Assembly (NCBI GenBank): GCA_002105175.1
Contig: MCGE01000022.1
Coordinates: 62,001 to 126,000, forward strand
Direction of reading: 5' to 3'
From: Absidia repens
Taxonomy: Eukaryota > Mucoromycota > Mucoromycetes > Mucorales > Cunninghamellaceae
DNA length: 64,000 bases
Part shown: positions 24,802-33,866 of the stretch, one piece after another
Numbering within the stretch: the first letter of the stretch is position 1
How the letters are laid out: every line of letters starts with the position of its first letter
Made by a program: the position numbers and the translations under genes
The notes under the pieces: generated by a model
What the model was told of the DNA's origin: nothing
Databases searched by the model: none
Seen by the model: the letters and a program-made list of their open reading frames with translations, nothing else

Positions 24802-25561
24802 TGTCGAGGATCGGCCTGAGGCCGCTCCCAACAACAGTGAACCTGCAACCGCCTTTGCTACCTTAGTGACTAAAGATGCCTCTGTACTACCCTTGACGAT
24901 TTTCCCCTGATGACCTTGAATTACACCATGCTCGAATTAAAGTTCGATCCCGAACCACTCTGTCGATTTTTTTCTTGGTGAACTCGAACGACCCCTATAC
25001 TTTAACCACCTCTTGCGTTCAACCACCCTTTATTTTTTTAGTATAAATAGCCCAACTTTTTATTATTATTCTTTTCTTTTCTCTTTAGTTTTTTTTCAGT
25101 TTTCTCAATTTATCAAATAAAACTTAGTACAAGGTTATTATACCACCAAATTATCTACTGTTTCTATTGGATCATAGAAACCTCCTTTTTATTTTTGACT
25201 ACAAGTCCTTTTTTTTTATTTTTACTGTGTGTTATACACTTATTTTTATTGAACCAACAAAGGTCAATACTTTTTATTTTTATTTTATTTTACTCTTTCA
25301 AGTTCATTTTTTATAAACTTTCTCTACAGTTGGACTTTATCTACAAAAGTTCTGGTGCTCACTACTCTCAATTCTATTTTTGTCCGATTCAGGAACAAGA
25401 TATTTCAAATTCCGCCCAAGGAACAGATTTATTTTCAAGCTCTTAACAAGAAAAAGCTATACTAAAGGATAACTCAAGACATCCTATCCAACCTAAAAAA
25501 ATATGAAAACCTACAAAAACACTACTCTGTTACAAGCTTCATACCCAATTTAGCCGTAACA
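24802..25561 (+). repeat. Solo LTR, family B, copy 1
   Basis: 760 bp from TGTCGAGGATCGGCC to TTTAGCCGTAACA, flanked by CTGC at 24798-24801 and 25562-25565 (4-bp target duplication). It lacks any internal region. From about 25185 it matches 35455-35770 almost base for base; the left ~40 bases also match, and the middle has diverged. It is inserted 29 bases before the end of the older LTR-D. The first 35 codons in the T|GTC phase are open. Confidence 0.75.
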
Positions 25562-25629
25562 CTGCCTATATTAAACTAAAAAATAGCCATAACACCAGTT
25601 ATGCGCTAATAACCAAAATTATCCGTAAC

Positions 25630-27147
25630 TGTCAGCGATGACTTCGATTTAGGAAGATTATTTAACCTCGATGGACTGCTTAACTGGGCCCAAAATTAAG
25701 GATTGTTTTTTGACTCTGCTGGGTTATTTATTTTTGTTTTTTGACCCCTTCTTTTTCGTTGTTTTTTTTTTGCAACTTTTTTTATTCTTTTTTCATCCTT
25801 TTTTTTAGCTTTTATTTAGCTTCCTTTTTTTATCCTTTTTTCAACGTTTCTTTTTACTTTTTTTAACTTCTTTTTCATTTCTTTTTTAACTTCTTTTTCG
25901 TTCTTTTTCTATCGTTTTTTTTTACTTCTTTTTTTATTGTTTTTAACTGGGAATTCATTCCCAGTTGTTTAAAGAAAAGGTATAAATAGGAAGAAATTCC
26001 TATTTGTACTCTTCTTCTTCAGTTAATTTTTATTTTATAAATTCTCTCAATAAAAGGGTTTTTAAAACCAATCTCAAGTCTTAGTACTTTTATTTTGTTT
26101 GGCAGTGCTATATATCTTCATATATATACTATTGATTTTCTATATTGAACCCTACTGGTCAATATTTTTATTTTTTCTTTTCCAAGTTTATTTCTTATAA
26201 ACTTCTTTCAAGTTGGACTTTATCTATAAAAGTTCTGGTGCTCACTACTTACTACCAATAACATATCTGGTACTTTTTACTTATATCAAATAAAATATTT
26301 GGTGCTTTCTATTTTTCAAGACTACAAGTCAAGTAAACAAAAAAGTACATTTCAAATTCCGATTCAGGGGAAAAACATTTTTTGACCCTTACTACCAAAC
26401 TACTGCAAATCCATTCAAGCAACAACTAGCAAACACTTATACACTAACCATTTGGTGTAAATTATAACTGGAACTTAACAAAAAGGTTAACTTTTCTTCG
26501 TTGCGGTTCATATAAACTTAACAAACCACATATATTTGGTATACTGTGACGGTTGAACCCAACCTTGAAAATCGTTTGGGATGAAACAAAGACGCCTGAC
26601 GGTCGGAGTGAAGGTGTGCGTGCCGCACGCTCAGTTTTGGTTTCGTGCGTGAAGCATGAAACATCATAAAAATTTAGTATAAATGCCTTTAAAAATTTCA
26701 AAAGAAAAAATAATTATTATATTTTTAATCACTTTTCTATTATCTTTATTTTAATAAATTCATTGCAAAGGTTTTTTTTAAACCTCCCAACTTGTTGGCT
26801 TCCTTTTATTCCTCACTTTGGAATATTTTTATTATATATTTTTGACAGCTGAGTCTGAATCTCGCTTCACTTTATTTTTTTGACTTGATTTAAGTCACTA
26901 CTTATTTTATTGACCTCATTATTTTCATCTTTGAAAATAATACATCCTCACTTGGACTCTCAAGTTTAGTCCTTTATTATCTTTAAGCCTTTGAAGCTAC
27001 AATCGGTTGAACTTAATCCTAAAAAGTTCTGGTGCTCACTCTATAAAAAATAAAAACCTACAAAAACAATCTCCAGTTACGACCTAGCAACCAAAATTAG
27101 CCGTAACAATACACTTTTATTTTATTAACTTAAAAATAGCCGTAACA
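25630..27147 (+). repeat. Solo LTR, family A, copy 1 (interrupted by LTR-C)
   Basis: Starts TGTCAGCGATGACTTCGATT and ends ATAGCCGTAACA, flanked by TAAC at 25626-25629 and 27148-27151. It is interrupted at 26544/27113 by LTR-C. Without that insert it is about 950 bp, close to the 907-bp LTR of the complete element. It carries the same inverted repeat (AACTGGGAAT/ATTCCCAGTT), GGTATAAATAGG box and pyrimidine-rich block. Its first codons differ from the complete element's but keep the same reading frame and stop position. Confidence 0.8.
26545..27108 (+). repeat. Solo LTR, family C
   Basis: 564 bp from TGTGACGGTTGAACCC to ATTAGCCGTAACA. It is flanked by ATAC at 26541-26544 and 27109-27112, and inserted into LTR-A copy 1 just 35 bases before that LTR's end. 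It has the GTTTCGTGCGTG...AAAAATTTAGTATAAATGCC segment found in the remnant at 21.6-21.9 kb, and a CTGGTGCTCAC motif at 27029. Confidence 0.75.
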
Positions 27148-27185
27148 TAACAAAACTTATCTAAAACCAATTTTTCAGTTGCCTA

Positions 27186-28092
27186 TGTCAGCGATGACTT
27201 CAGTCTAGAAAAATTATTTGATATCGACGAATTGCTCAACTGGGCTCAAAATTAAGGATTGTTTTGTGACTCTGCTGGGTCGTTTATTTTTGTTTTTTGA
27301 CCCCTTCTTTTTCTCCGTTGTTTTTTGCAACTTTTTTTATTCTTTTTTTTCTTTTTTTTAGCTTTTTTTTAGCTTCTTTTTTATCCTTTTTTTAACGTTT
27401 TTTTTATCATTTTTTTAACTTCTTTTTCGTCCTTTTTTTTATCGTTTTTTAGTTCTTTTTTATTGTTTTTTAACTGGGAATTCATTCCCAGTTGTTTAAA
27501 GAAAAGGTATAAATAGGAAGAAATTCCTATTTGTACTCTTCTTCTTCAGTTAATTTTTATTTATAAATTCTCTCAATAAAAGGTTTTTTTTAAAACCAAT
27601 CTCAAGTCTTAGTACTTTTATTTTGTTTGGCAGTGCTATATATCTTCATATATACACTATTGATTTACTATATTGAACCCTACTGGTCAATATCTTTTAT
27701 TTTTTTCAAGTTTATTTCTTATAAACTTCTTTCAAGTTGGACTTTATCTATAAAAGTTCTGGTGCTCACTACTTACTACCAATAACATATCTGGTACTTT
27801 TTACTTATATCAAATAAAACATTTGGTGCTCTCTATTTTTCAAGACTACAAGTCAAGTAAACAAAAAAGTACATTTCAAATTCCGATTCAGGGGAAAACA
27901 TTTTTTGACCCTCACTACCAAATCCATTCAAGCAACAACTAGCAAACACTTATACACTACCCATTTGGTGTAAAATATAACTGAAATTCAACAAAAAGGT
28001 TAACTTTTCTTCGTTGCGGTTCATATAAACTAAACAAACCACATATATTTGGTACACACTTTTATTTTATTAACTCAAAAATAGCCGTAACA
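27186..28092 (+). repeat. 5' LTR of the complete element (family A)
   Basis: 907 bp, TGTCAGCG...CCGTAACA. It contains a pyrimidine-rich block of TTTTT units (about 27290-27470), a 10-bp inverted repeat AACTGGGAAT/ATTCCCAGTT (about 27472-27493), and the likely TATA box GGTATAAATAGG (about 27505) with a short inverted repeat AGGAA/TTCCT beside it. Further on is an AGTTCTGGTGCTCACTAC motif (about 27755). Transcription should therefore start near 27530-27560 (inference). Confidence 0.88.
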
Positions 28093-28096
28093 TATT

Positions 28097-28114
28097 TGGT
28101 GCTCACTACAGGGG
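28097..28114 (+). other. Candidate primer-binding site
   Basis: TGGTGCTCACTACAGGGG begins 4 nt after the 5' LTR and starts with the TGG expected to pair with a tRNA CCA end. I could not match its complement to a specific tRNA. A shorter version (TGGTGCTCACTAC) occurs inside every LTR family here, so another explanation is possible. Confidence 0.4.
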
Positions 28115-28169
28115 ATATCAAAAAAAAATTTAAACAAATAAACTGAAAATCATCAAGAACAATTCAAAC

Positions 28170-29213
28170 ATGGATCAAGAACACACTGTGTTGGCAAGCT
28201 CACCCGAGCAAAATCTTAAGGGACTCAAGCCCCGTGTAATCACCTTCTCCGCTAAGGAAGGTGAAGACTTCAGACAATTCAAAAAACTATTGGACAATTA
28301 CTTTGCTTTGACAAATATCGGCTCTGATGACCGCAAGGTTATTATACTTAATTCTCTTCTATATGGAGAAGCTGAAGCTTTCATGGAAGACTGGTATGAC
28401 TCACTCAAGGAACCAATTTCATACCATAAAGCAATGGAAACACTAAAAAAACAATATATTACAAATGAACTGATTCAACAATATAACTTCGCTTATAATG
28501 ACACAGTTCAAGAAACAGATGAAAGACCCCAAACCTATTACACCCGATTGAGAACAGCCGCAAAATTAGCTGAAAGTACCGATGAAGCAGTATTACTAAA
28601 TAGATTCAGAACAGGGTTGCTTGCTCCCATTAGAGCACATTGTTTAGCCTTTGGAGCTACCACTTTAGTTGAATGGAAAAAACATTCCGAAGATTGGTGG
28701 AAGGCCTATCGATCAGAAAATCAAAATCAAGTTGGAGTAAAAAGCAATTTCAAAAAAATGAAGACTTTTGATTTTGCAAGGAGTGTACCTATGGTACACC
28801 CTACCAATTTAAACGTTATGGAATCTGCAGGAGTTGATGAGGAAGAAGGATTCATGGAAAAACTTGCATCTCTGGTAGCTGAAAAAATGAAGACCGGAAG
28901 CAATATCATGAGCGAAAAATCAAAAGCAGAAAAACCACAAGAGATAGTAAATTTAAAAGAAACCATCCGTGAAGTTTTACGAGAAGAAAGAAATCATGAA
29001 CAAAATTATCAACAAAATCGATATCAAGGAAACCGGTATAATAGATATCAAGGACAACCAAATAGAAACCACCAATTTGGAAATCAAAGACAGAATGATT
29101 ATCGACCCCGTGAAAATGGATATCATCAAAGGAACAATGAAACCTATCCCCAAGCTCCTCAAGGAGAACAACAAAACCATCAACCTTCAAAAAACTTCAA
29201 CAGCCAATTGTAA
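28170..29213 (+). CDS. Retrotransposon Gag (capsid/nucleocapsid)
   Basis: 347 residues, ATG at 28170, stop at 29211-29213. It forms the virus-like particle and binds element RNA. The middle (about 30-190) looks like a retrotransposon gag capsid: hydrophilic helices with FRQFKKLLDNYFALTNIG, DWYDSLKEPISYHKAMETLK and RFRTGLLAPIRAHCL. The C-terminal ~75 residues are rich in Asn, Gln, Arg and Tyr (RYQGNRYNRYQGQ). No CCHC zinc knuckle is present, so RNA binding probably relies on this basic, disordered tail. The last codons overlap the frameshift signal. Confidence 0.9.
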   Translation: MDQEHTVLASSPEQNLKGLKPRVITFSAKEGEDFRQFKKLLDNYFALTNIGSDDRKVIILNSLLYGEAEAFMEDWYDSLKEPISYHKAMETLKKQYITNELIQQYNFAYNDTVQETDERPQTYYTRLRTAAKLAESTDEAVLLNRFRTGLLAPIRAHCLAFGATTLVEWKKHSEDWWKAYRSENQNQVGVKSNFKKMKTFDFARSVPMVHPTNLNVMESAGVDEEEGFMEKLASLVAEKMKTGSNIMSEKSKAEKPQEIVNLKETIREVLREERNHEQNYQQNRYQGNRYNRYQGQPNRNHQFGNQRQNDYRPRENGYHQRNNETYPQAPQGEQQNHQPSKNFNSQL

Positions 29214-29229
29214 ATGATGGTCAATTGGC
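29189..29229 (+). promoter_or_regulatory. -1 ribosomal frameshift signal between gag and protease
   Basis: The slippery heptamer A AAA AAC lies in the gag frame at 29189-29195, six codons before the gag stop. A 7-nt spacer (29196-29202) follows, then a perfect 8-bp stem GCCAATTG (29203-29210) / CAATTGGC (29222-29229). The 11-nt loop carries the gag TAA. After a -1 slip the frame is open to 30838 through the protease. Heptamer, spacing and stem all fit canonical retroviral -1 signals. The ORF has no upstream ATG of its own before 29330. Confidence 0.8.
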
Positions 29230-30838
29230 TTCTCAACATCAAAAATCCATCAACGTACAAAATCACAATATAAATGTACATCCAACAAAAAACAATCTGA
29301 AATCACAAGATGATTTGAATATTTTATTAATGGAAGACGAAGAAGAATATCCAAAGCGAATGAAACAAGATTTTTATGTAGCTGCGGCAAATCGATCAAA
29401 CAAACCACCGGAAGTCAAATCAGCAAACGTCCCAGATAGAAAAACCATTGCAAAGCCTGCAGAAAAAAAAAGGGGAAATAAAAACATTATACAACATCAG
29501 GATCAAATAATTCAAGAAATCAAAAAAAATATTCCACAACAAATGGAAATAGAAATGGATCCAGAAATCGGGGAATCAATTTTACAAGTCACCCCTGAAA
29601 ACCAAGACACTCCTAAAAACCATGATAAAAAACCTGGAAAAAATCGAAGAAAGTACTCACCACCACAAATTGAATACGATATTGTGAGAGATGTACTTCA
29701 ACAAAAAGCAAGTATAGAAATCGGCGACTTGTTAAAAATAGCTCCTCCACTCAGGTATAAATTGATAAATGCATGTAGGAAACAGAGGCACAAGCGAATT
29801 CTTTTGGAGGATGCTGAAAACGATATCATAATGAATACCATGGAAGAAAAAGATGTAATCACCACGGCTGTTTATGCTGAATTTCAAATTGGAGACAAAA
29901 AAATAAAGGGACTAGTTGACTGCGGCGCTTCCAGGTCATGCATGTCAAGAAGCATGATGAAAGCTTTGGATCTAGAAATAGATGCACCTTCAAACAGTGT
30001 ATTTACACTCGGGAATGGGAACAAACAACCCACTCTTGGAATGATACAAGACGTACCTGTAAATGTAGGAAATGAAATCATCATACCATCAAATATAGAA
30101 GTAATTCCAAGGTGTCCCGCACATTTTATCTTGGGAAATAATTGGTTGAGCCATGCGCAAGCAATTATCGACTTCAAAACAGGGTATTTAAAATTAACTT
30201 ACAAGCGGAACAGACATAAAATACCTATAACTTTTGTCAAACCAACAGACAAAAAGGTTATACCAATAAAAACAAGTCATGTACAATACAGGCAAAATGA
30301 AGAGGAAGCTAGCTGGTCTCAAGATGAATCCGAGGATAGTTTAACAGATGAAGAAACTGAACCAGAAGAATGGGAGCATGATGAAAAATCTGAATCAGAA
30401 TCTGAATCAGAAACAGATGAAGACCTTTATATAATGGATTGTCAAGATCAAAATATAATGGTAACAGAAAATAGAATAGAAAATACACTAACAATTTCCA
30501 CACAGGATCCTGGTTTAACTATACCACCTTATGCAGCATGTTGCATTACTTTAAATCCCGACAATCATGAGGCATCATATACATATCAACCATTAGTAGA
30601 CTTAATAGCCAGCCCCAGTAAAGAAAATACAATAAAAATCATCAATCAAACGGAAGACGACATGATGATACCTCCTGAACAGACAATTGGAGAATTTCGT
30701 AGTCAAGTCTTAACCACTGGAAATCAAGACATAGTGGAGTATTTTGCCTACGAACTAAAAAATTGGAACTCTGAAGAACCATTCCAATCTATTTTTGAAA
30801 ATGACGATGGGGAACAAATAAAATTGGATCCAATATAG
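29195..30838 (+). CDS. Retrotransposon protease region (Pro), expressed by frameshift
   Basis: Open in the -1 frame from the slip site to the stop at 30836-30838. The first ATG in frame is 29330. The N-terminal half is low-complexity and charged. A retropepsin fold is visible from about 29860: FQIGDKKIKGLVDCGASRSC, with the active-site triplet D-C-G instead of D-S/T-G, then a flap region and AHFILGNNWLSHAQAIIDF near the end. An acidic Glu/Ser/Asp stretch follows (about 30300-30430). The stop lies 14 nt before the RT start codon and in a different frame, so downstream expression would need reinitiation or this copy carries a lesion. Confidence 0.85.
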   Translation, partial: LQQPIVNDGQLASQHQKSINVQNHNINVHPTKNNLKSQDDLNILLMEDEEEYPKRMKQDFYVAAANRSNKPPEVKSANVPDRKTIAKPAEKKRGNKNIIQHQDQIIQEIKKNIPQQMEIEMDPEIGESILQVTPENQDTPKNHDKKPGKNRRKYSPPQIEYDIVRDVLQQKASIEIGDLLKIAPPLRYKLINACRKQRHKRILLEDAENDIIMNTMEEKDVITTAVYAEFQIGDKKIKGLVDCGASRSCMSRSMMKALDLEIDAPSNSVFTLGNGNKQPTLGMIQDVPVNVGNEIIIPSNIEVIPRCPAHFILGNNWLSHAQAIIDFKTGYLKLTYKRNRHKIPITFVKPTDKKVIPIKTSHVQYRQNEEEASWSQDESEDSLTDEETEPEEWEHDEKSESESESETDEDLYIMDCQDQNIMVTENRIENTLTISTQDPGLTIPPYAACCITLNPDNHEASYTYQPLVDLIASPSKENTIKIINQTEDDMMIPPEQTIGEFRSQVLTTGNQDIVEYFAYELKNWNSEEPFQSIFENDDGEQIKLDPI

Positions 30839-30852
30839 AAGGAAAACTACAA

Positions 30853-32250
30853 ATGGGTGACATAACCACGGAACAAAAAAGAAAATTTTACAAATTGATT
30901 CAACATTACCAAGATATATTTGATTGGAATAATGATAAAATGGGATTAACAAAATTGACGGAGCATGAAATTGTGCTGGAAAAGGAAGTCACCCCTATAC
31001 GGCATAGGCCATATCGCATAAGTCCAGAAGAATCAGAACATTTAAAAAATGAATTGGACAAGTTATGTAAATTGGGAATTATAAAACCATCAAATACGCC
31101 ATACACTTCACCTATCATTTTGGTTAAAAAGAAAAACGGTGAATATCGGATGGTCGTTGATTATCGAAAATTAAATCTACAAACCAGGGATGATCCTTAT
31201 CCACTACCAAGAATAGACGATTTAATAGATGAGCTAGGCGATTCACAAATCTTCTCAGCCTTAGATTTAAGATCAGGATTTCACCAAGTCCCACTAAAAG
31301 AAAATAGCAAGCACTTGACAGGTTTTACGACAAAATTCGGAGTTTACGAATATATTACCTTACCCATGGGATTGAAGGGATCGCCAGCCTGTTTCCAAAG
31401 ATTAATAGACTTATGTTACCAAAGTTTATTACATAAGTGTCTCGTCGCATTCATAGATGACTTAAATGTGCATTCAAAAAATAACGATCAGCACCTATTG
31501 GATTTGGAACAACTATTTCGATTCACCAGAAAGGGAGGATTAGTCTTCAATGTAGAAAAATGTACATTCTTTAGAACAGAAATCAAGTTCTTGGGATACA
31601 TAATTACCAACGAAGGAATAAAGACCGATAACGAGAAGATCAAGAAAGTGAAGGATTATCCAATACCAACGACAGTCAAGCAAGTTCGAGGATTTATTGG
31701 TTTAACTTCATACTACAGACGATTTATAAAAGATTTCGCAAAAATAGCAAGACCATTACACAATCAAACGAAGAATGAAAGAAAAAAATGGGGAATAGAG
31801 GAAACTGAATCTTTCGAAACCTTGAAGGAAAAGCTCACCACAGCTCCAATATTGAAAAGACCCAACTTTGAAACGGAATTTTTTGTTCACTGCGATGGAA
31901 GTAAATTAGGTTTAGGAGCAATATTAAGCCAGTACGATGAGGAAGGAAAAGAACATCCCATAATATTCTCAAGTAGAGGATTACGACCAGCAGAAAAAAA
32001 TTATGGAGCAAGTAAATTGGAATGTTTAGCGCTAGTATTTGCCGTACAACAATTTAGACCCTACCTGCTTGGGGAAAAATTTACAGTGATTACGGATCAC
32101 CAACCCCTGAAATGGATTATTGAGTCTCCAAAGATAACTGGTATTGTGGCAAGATGGGTTCAATATTTAACAGACTATAAATTTGAACTACGGTATAAAT
32201 CGGGAAAGCTACATCAAGCAGTCGATTTTATGAGTAGACTCGGATACTAA
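30853..32250 (+). CDS. Reverse transcriptase and RNase H
   Basis: 465 residues from ATG 30853. It copies element RNA into DNA. RT motifs in order: NTPYTSPIILVKKKNGEYRM; VVDYRKLNLQT; FSALDLRSGFHQVPL; the LPMGLKGSPACFQRLID segment; and the catalytic FIDDLNVHS (F-I-D-D, a Y-x-D-D variant seen in gypsy elements); then KFLGYIITNEGI. RNase H follows from about residue 330: FFVHCDGSKLGLGAILSQYD, YGASKLECLALVFAVQQFRPYL, and TDHQPLKWII. The frame is -1 relative to the protease frame. The protein ends DFMSRLGY. All catalytic residues I can locate are present. Confidence 0.93.
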   Translation: MGDITTEQKRKFYKLIQHYQDIFDWNNDKMGLTKLTEHEIVLEKEVTPIRHRPYRISPEESEHLKNELDKLCKLGIIKPSNTPYTSPIILVKKKNGEYRMVVDYRKLNLQTRDDPYPLPRIDDLIDELGDSQIFSALDLRSGFHQVPLKENSKHLTGFTTKFGVYEYITLPMGLKGSPACFQRLIDLCYQSLLHKCLVAFIDDLNVHSKNNDQHLLDLEQLFRFTRKGGLVFNVEKCTFFRTEIKFLGYIITNEGIKTDNEKIKKVKDYPIPTTVKQVRGFIGLTSYYRRFIKDFAKIARPLHNQTKNERKKWGIEETESFETLKEKLTTAPILKRPNFETEFFVHCDGSKLGLGAILSQYDEEGKEHPIIFSSRGLRPAEKNYGASKLECLALVFAVQQFRPYLLGEKFTVITDHQPLKWIIESPKITGIVARWVQYLTDYKFELRYKSGKLHQAVDFMSRLGY

Positions 32251-32283
32251 TATGCTAGCTTATCAAAAAAAAAAAATGCAAGC

Positions 32284-32334
<51 letters not shown>

Positions 32335-32389
32335 CAAGCTTATCAAAAAAAAAAAAATGCAAGCTTATCAAAAAAAAAAAGAGGGTAGG
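32251..32389 (+). repeat. A-rich tandem repeat between RNase H and integrase
   Basis: Units of (A)TGCAAGCTTATC or TGCTAGCTTATC, each followed by 10 to about 50 A residues, four in a row. The block interrupts the expected continuous pol frame. It could have grown by polymerase slippage. Confidence 0.75.
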
Positions 32390-32432
32390 ATGGAAATTGA
32401 CGCAGGAGAACCAAAATAACAACAATACAACA

Positions 32433-33332
32433 ATGGATATACAACAGATCGACAATTTAAAAGAATACCTCACCAATCTAAAGTTACCTCTAAATATCAC
32501 AAAGAAGGAACGGAACTTCATACTCCGAAATTCAAACAAATTCATAGTAAAAGAAAATCAACTATATTTTTACAATATACATCAACAAACACTACGACAA
32601 GTGTTAAATCCGGATCAAGCGAAGGAAGCAATGTACATGCACCATCAACATCCTTTAGGAGGACATATGGGATATCACAATACATTGTTCAAGATAACAA
32701 ATACTTACTACTGGCCCTCAATGGCTAAAGATGTGCAGGACTACGTGAAAAAATGTAAACGCTGTCAAACTGCAGGACCAAAACCCCTCAACGAACTTTT
32801 GAATCCCATACCTGTCAAATCAAAACCATTTCACCAATGGGCGATTGACGTGAAGCATGTACCAACATCCAAAAATGGATTTAGATACATTGTCGCCGCA
32901 ATCGACTATCTTACGAAATGGGTAGAAGCCAAAGCACTAAAATATCAAACCTCAGCAGAAATCGCTTTATTTATTTACGACATAATTACACGATTTGGAA
33001 CAATGCACATTTTAATAACCGACAATGGGAAACCAATGATCAGTAAATTGATTCACTCAGTTTGTTTTCAATACAATATACACCATAAAACTATTACAGT
33101 GGGAAATTCCCAAGCAAATGGATTAATCGAACGATTAAATTCAACCTTAGGATCCCTTATAAAAAAATTAGATAAGAATGAAAAACCAAATTGGGATGAA
33201 TATTTGCCAGCAGCACTTTTCGCATATCGAACCATTAAACAAGCATCGACCGGTTATTCACCATTCTATCTCACATATGGGCATGAATGTAGAACGCCCT
33301 ATGATAACCAAATGCAAGAACCTTTGAGATAG
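32433..33332 (+). CDS. Integrase, N-terminal and catalytic domains
   Basis: Inserts the element cDNA into the genome. The first in-frame ATG is 32433; the frame is already open from 32397. The zinc-binding HHCC domain is visible (MHHQHPLGGHMGYHNTLFKI then CKRCQTAG). The catalytic core has the first Asp in HQWAIDVKHV, the second in LITDNGKPM, and the Glu in NGLIERLNSTL 35 residues later (D,D-35-E). ALFAYRTIKQASTGYSPFYL is also typical. The frame stops at 33330-33332, before the C-terminal domain, and is -1 relative to the RT frame. Confidence 0.92.
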   Translation: MDIQQIDNLKEYLTNLKLPLNITKKERNFILRNSNKFIVKENQLYFYNIHQQTLRQVLNPDQAKEAMYMHHQHPLGGHMGYHNTLFKITNTYYWPSMAKDVQDYVKKCKRCQTAGPKPLNELLNPIPVKSKPFHQWAIDVKHVPTSKNGFRYIVAAIDYLTKWVEAKALKYQTSAEIALFIYDIITRFGTMHILITDNGKPMISKLIHSVCFQYNIHHKTITVGNSQANGLIERLNSTLGSLIKKLDKNEKPNWDEYLPAALFAYRTIKQASTGYSPFYLTYGHECRTPYDNQMQEPLR

Positions 33333-33754
33333 ATAATGCATCTTTTCAACGACAATGGAACATCCGAGCAAATACGGAGGTGAAAACTTTGGAAAGAGTA
33401 AGGGAGGATGCAGCGGAAATGATAAAGAAATCTCAAGAGAGTCAAAGAAAAGCTGTAGAAAAAAAAGTAATGGCAGTACATAGACAATGGAAACCACCAT
33501 TTAAACTAGGAGATATGGTGACCTTATACACAGGTATCAAACCAAACTCATGGTCTGGAAAAATTTCTGATAATTGGGAAGGACTATATATAATACACCA
33601 GGTTCACAAAAAGGGAACTTACACTATCAAAGAATATAATACTGATAATGCACAAGTGAAAGTCATGCATGGAAATCGATTGAAGCTTTATCATGTACCT
33701 GATGTATTCTACAACAATCAAGCTCTAAAAGCATGGGGATCCCATTTATACTAA
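33320..33754 (+). pseudogene. Integrase C-terminal domain, out of frame
   Basis: Reading resumes in the -1 frame from about 33320 (FEIDNASFQRQWNIRANTEV, then LERVREDAAEMIKKSQ) to the stop at 33752-33754. The segment NSWSGKISDNWEGLYIIHQV...MHGNRLKLYH is the GPY/F-type C-terminal domain of Ty3/gypsy integrases. One missing base near 33315-33325 would join it to the catalytic domain, so this copy probably has a frameshift mutation. No canonical slippery heptamer is seen at the junction. No chromodomain follows. Confidence 0.8.
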
Positions 33755-33866
33755 CAAAAAAAAAAAAAAAAAAAAAAAAATTTCATATAAAAAGAAACAC
33801 ATTTTCAACATTTCAAAAAAAAATATATATATACATACTTATATACACAAAACTCTTTATTTCACC

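Larger units (their letters stand above)
24082..25594 (+). repeat. Older solo LTR (LTR-D), split by LTR-B copy 1
   Basis: The right end is clear: TATTAAACTAAAAAATAGCC then ATAACA at 25594, like other LTR ends in the cluster. The body (about 24270-24801) has TAGTATAAATAGCC, AAAGTTCTGGTGCTC and CTGATTCAGGG in LTR order. It is interrupted by LTR-B copy 1, and 29 bases of its end resume after that insertion. The left end is uncertain. CCAG|TG at 24078-24083 matches CCAG after 25594 as a 4-bp duplication, but chance is possible. A DR2 motif lies inside at 24183. Confidence 0.45.

Noticed and set aside
30823..30834. ATTGGATCCAAT palindrome as a second frameshift or reinitiation signal before RT
   Set aside because: No slippery heptamer accompanies it, and a 12-bp palindrome alone is weak evidence.
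32255..32545. Minus-strand frame rich in Phe
   Set aside because: It is only the complement of the poly-A array inside the retrotransposon.
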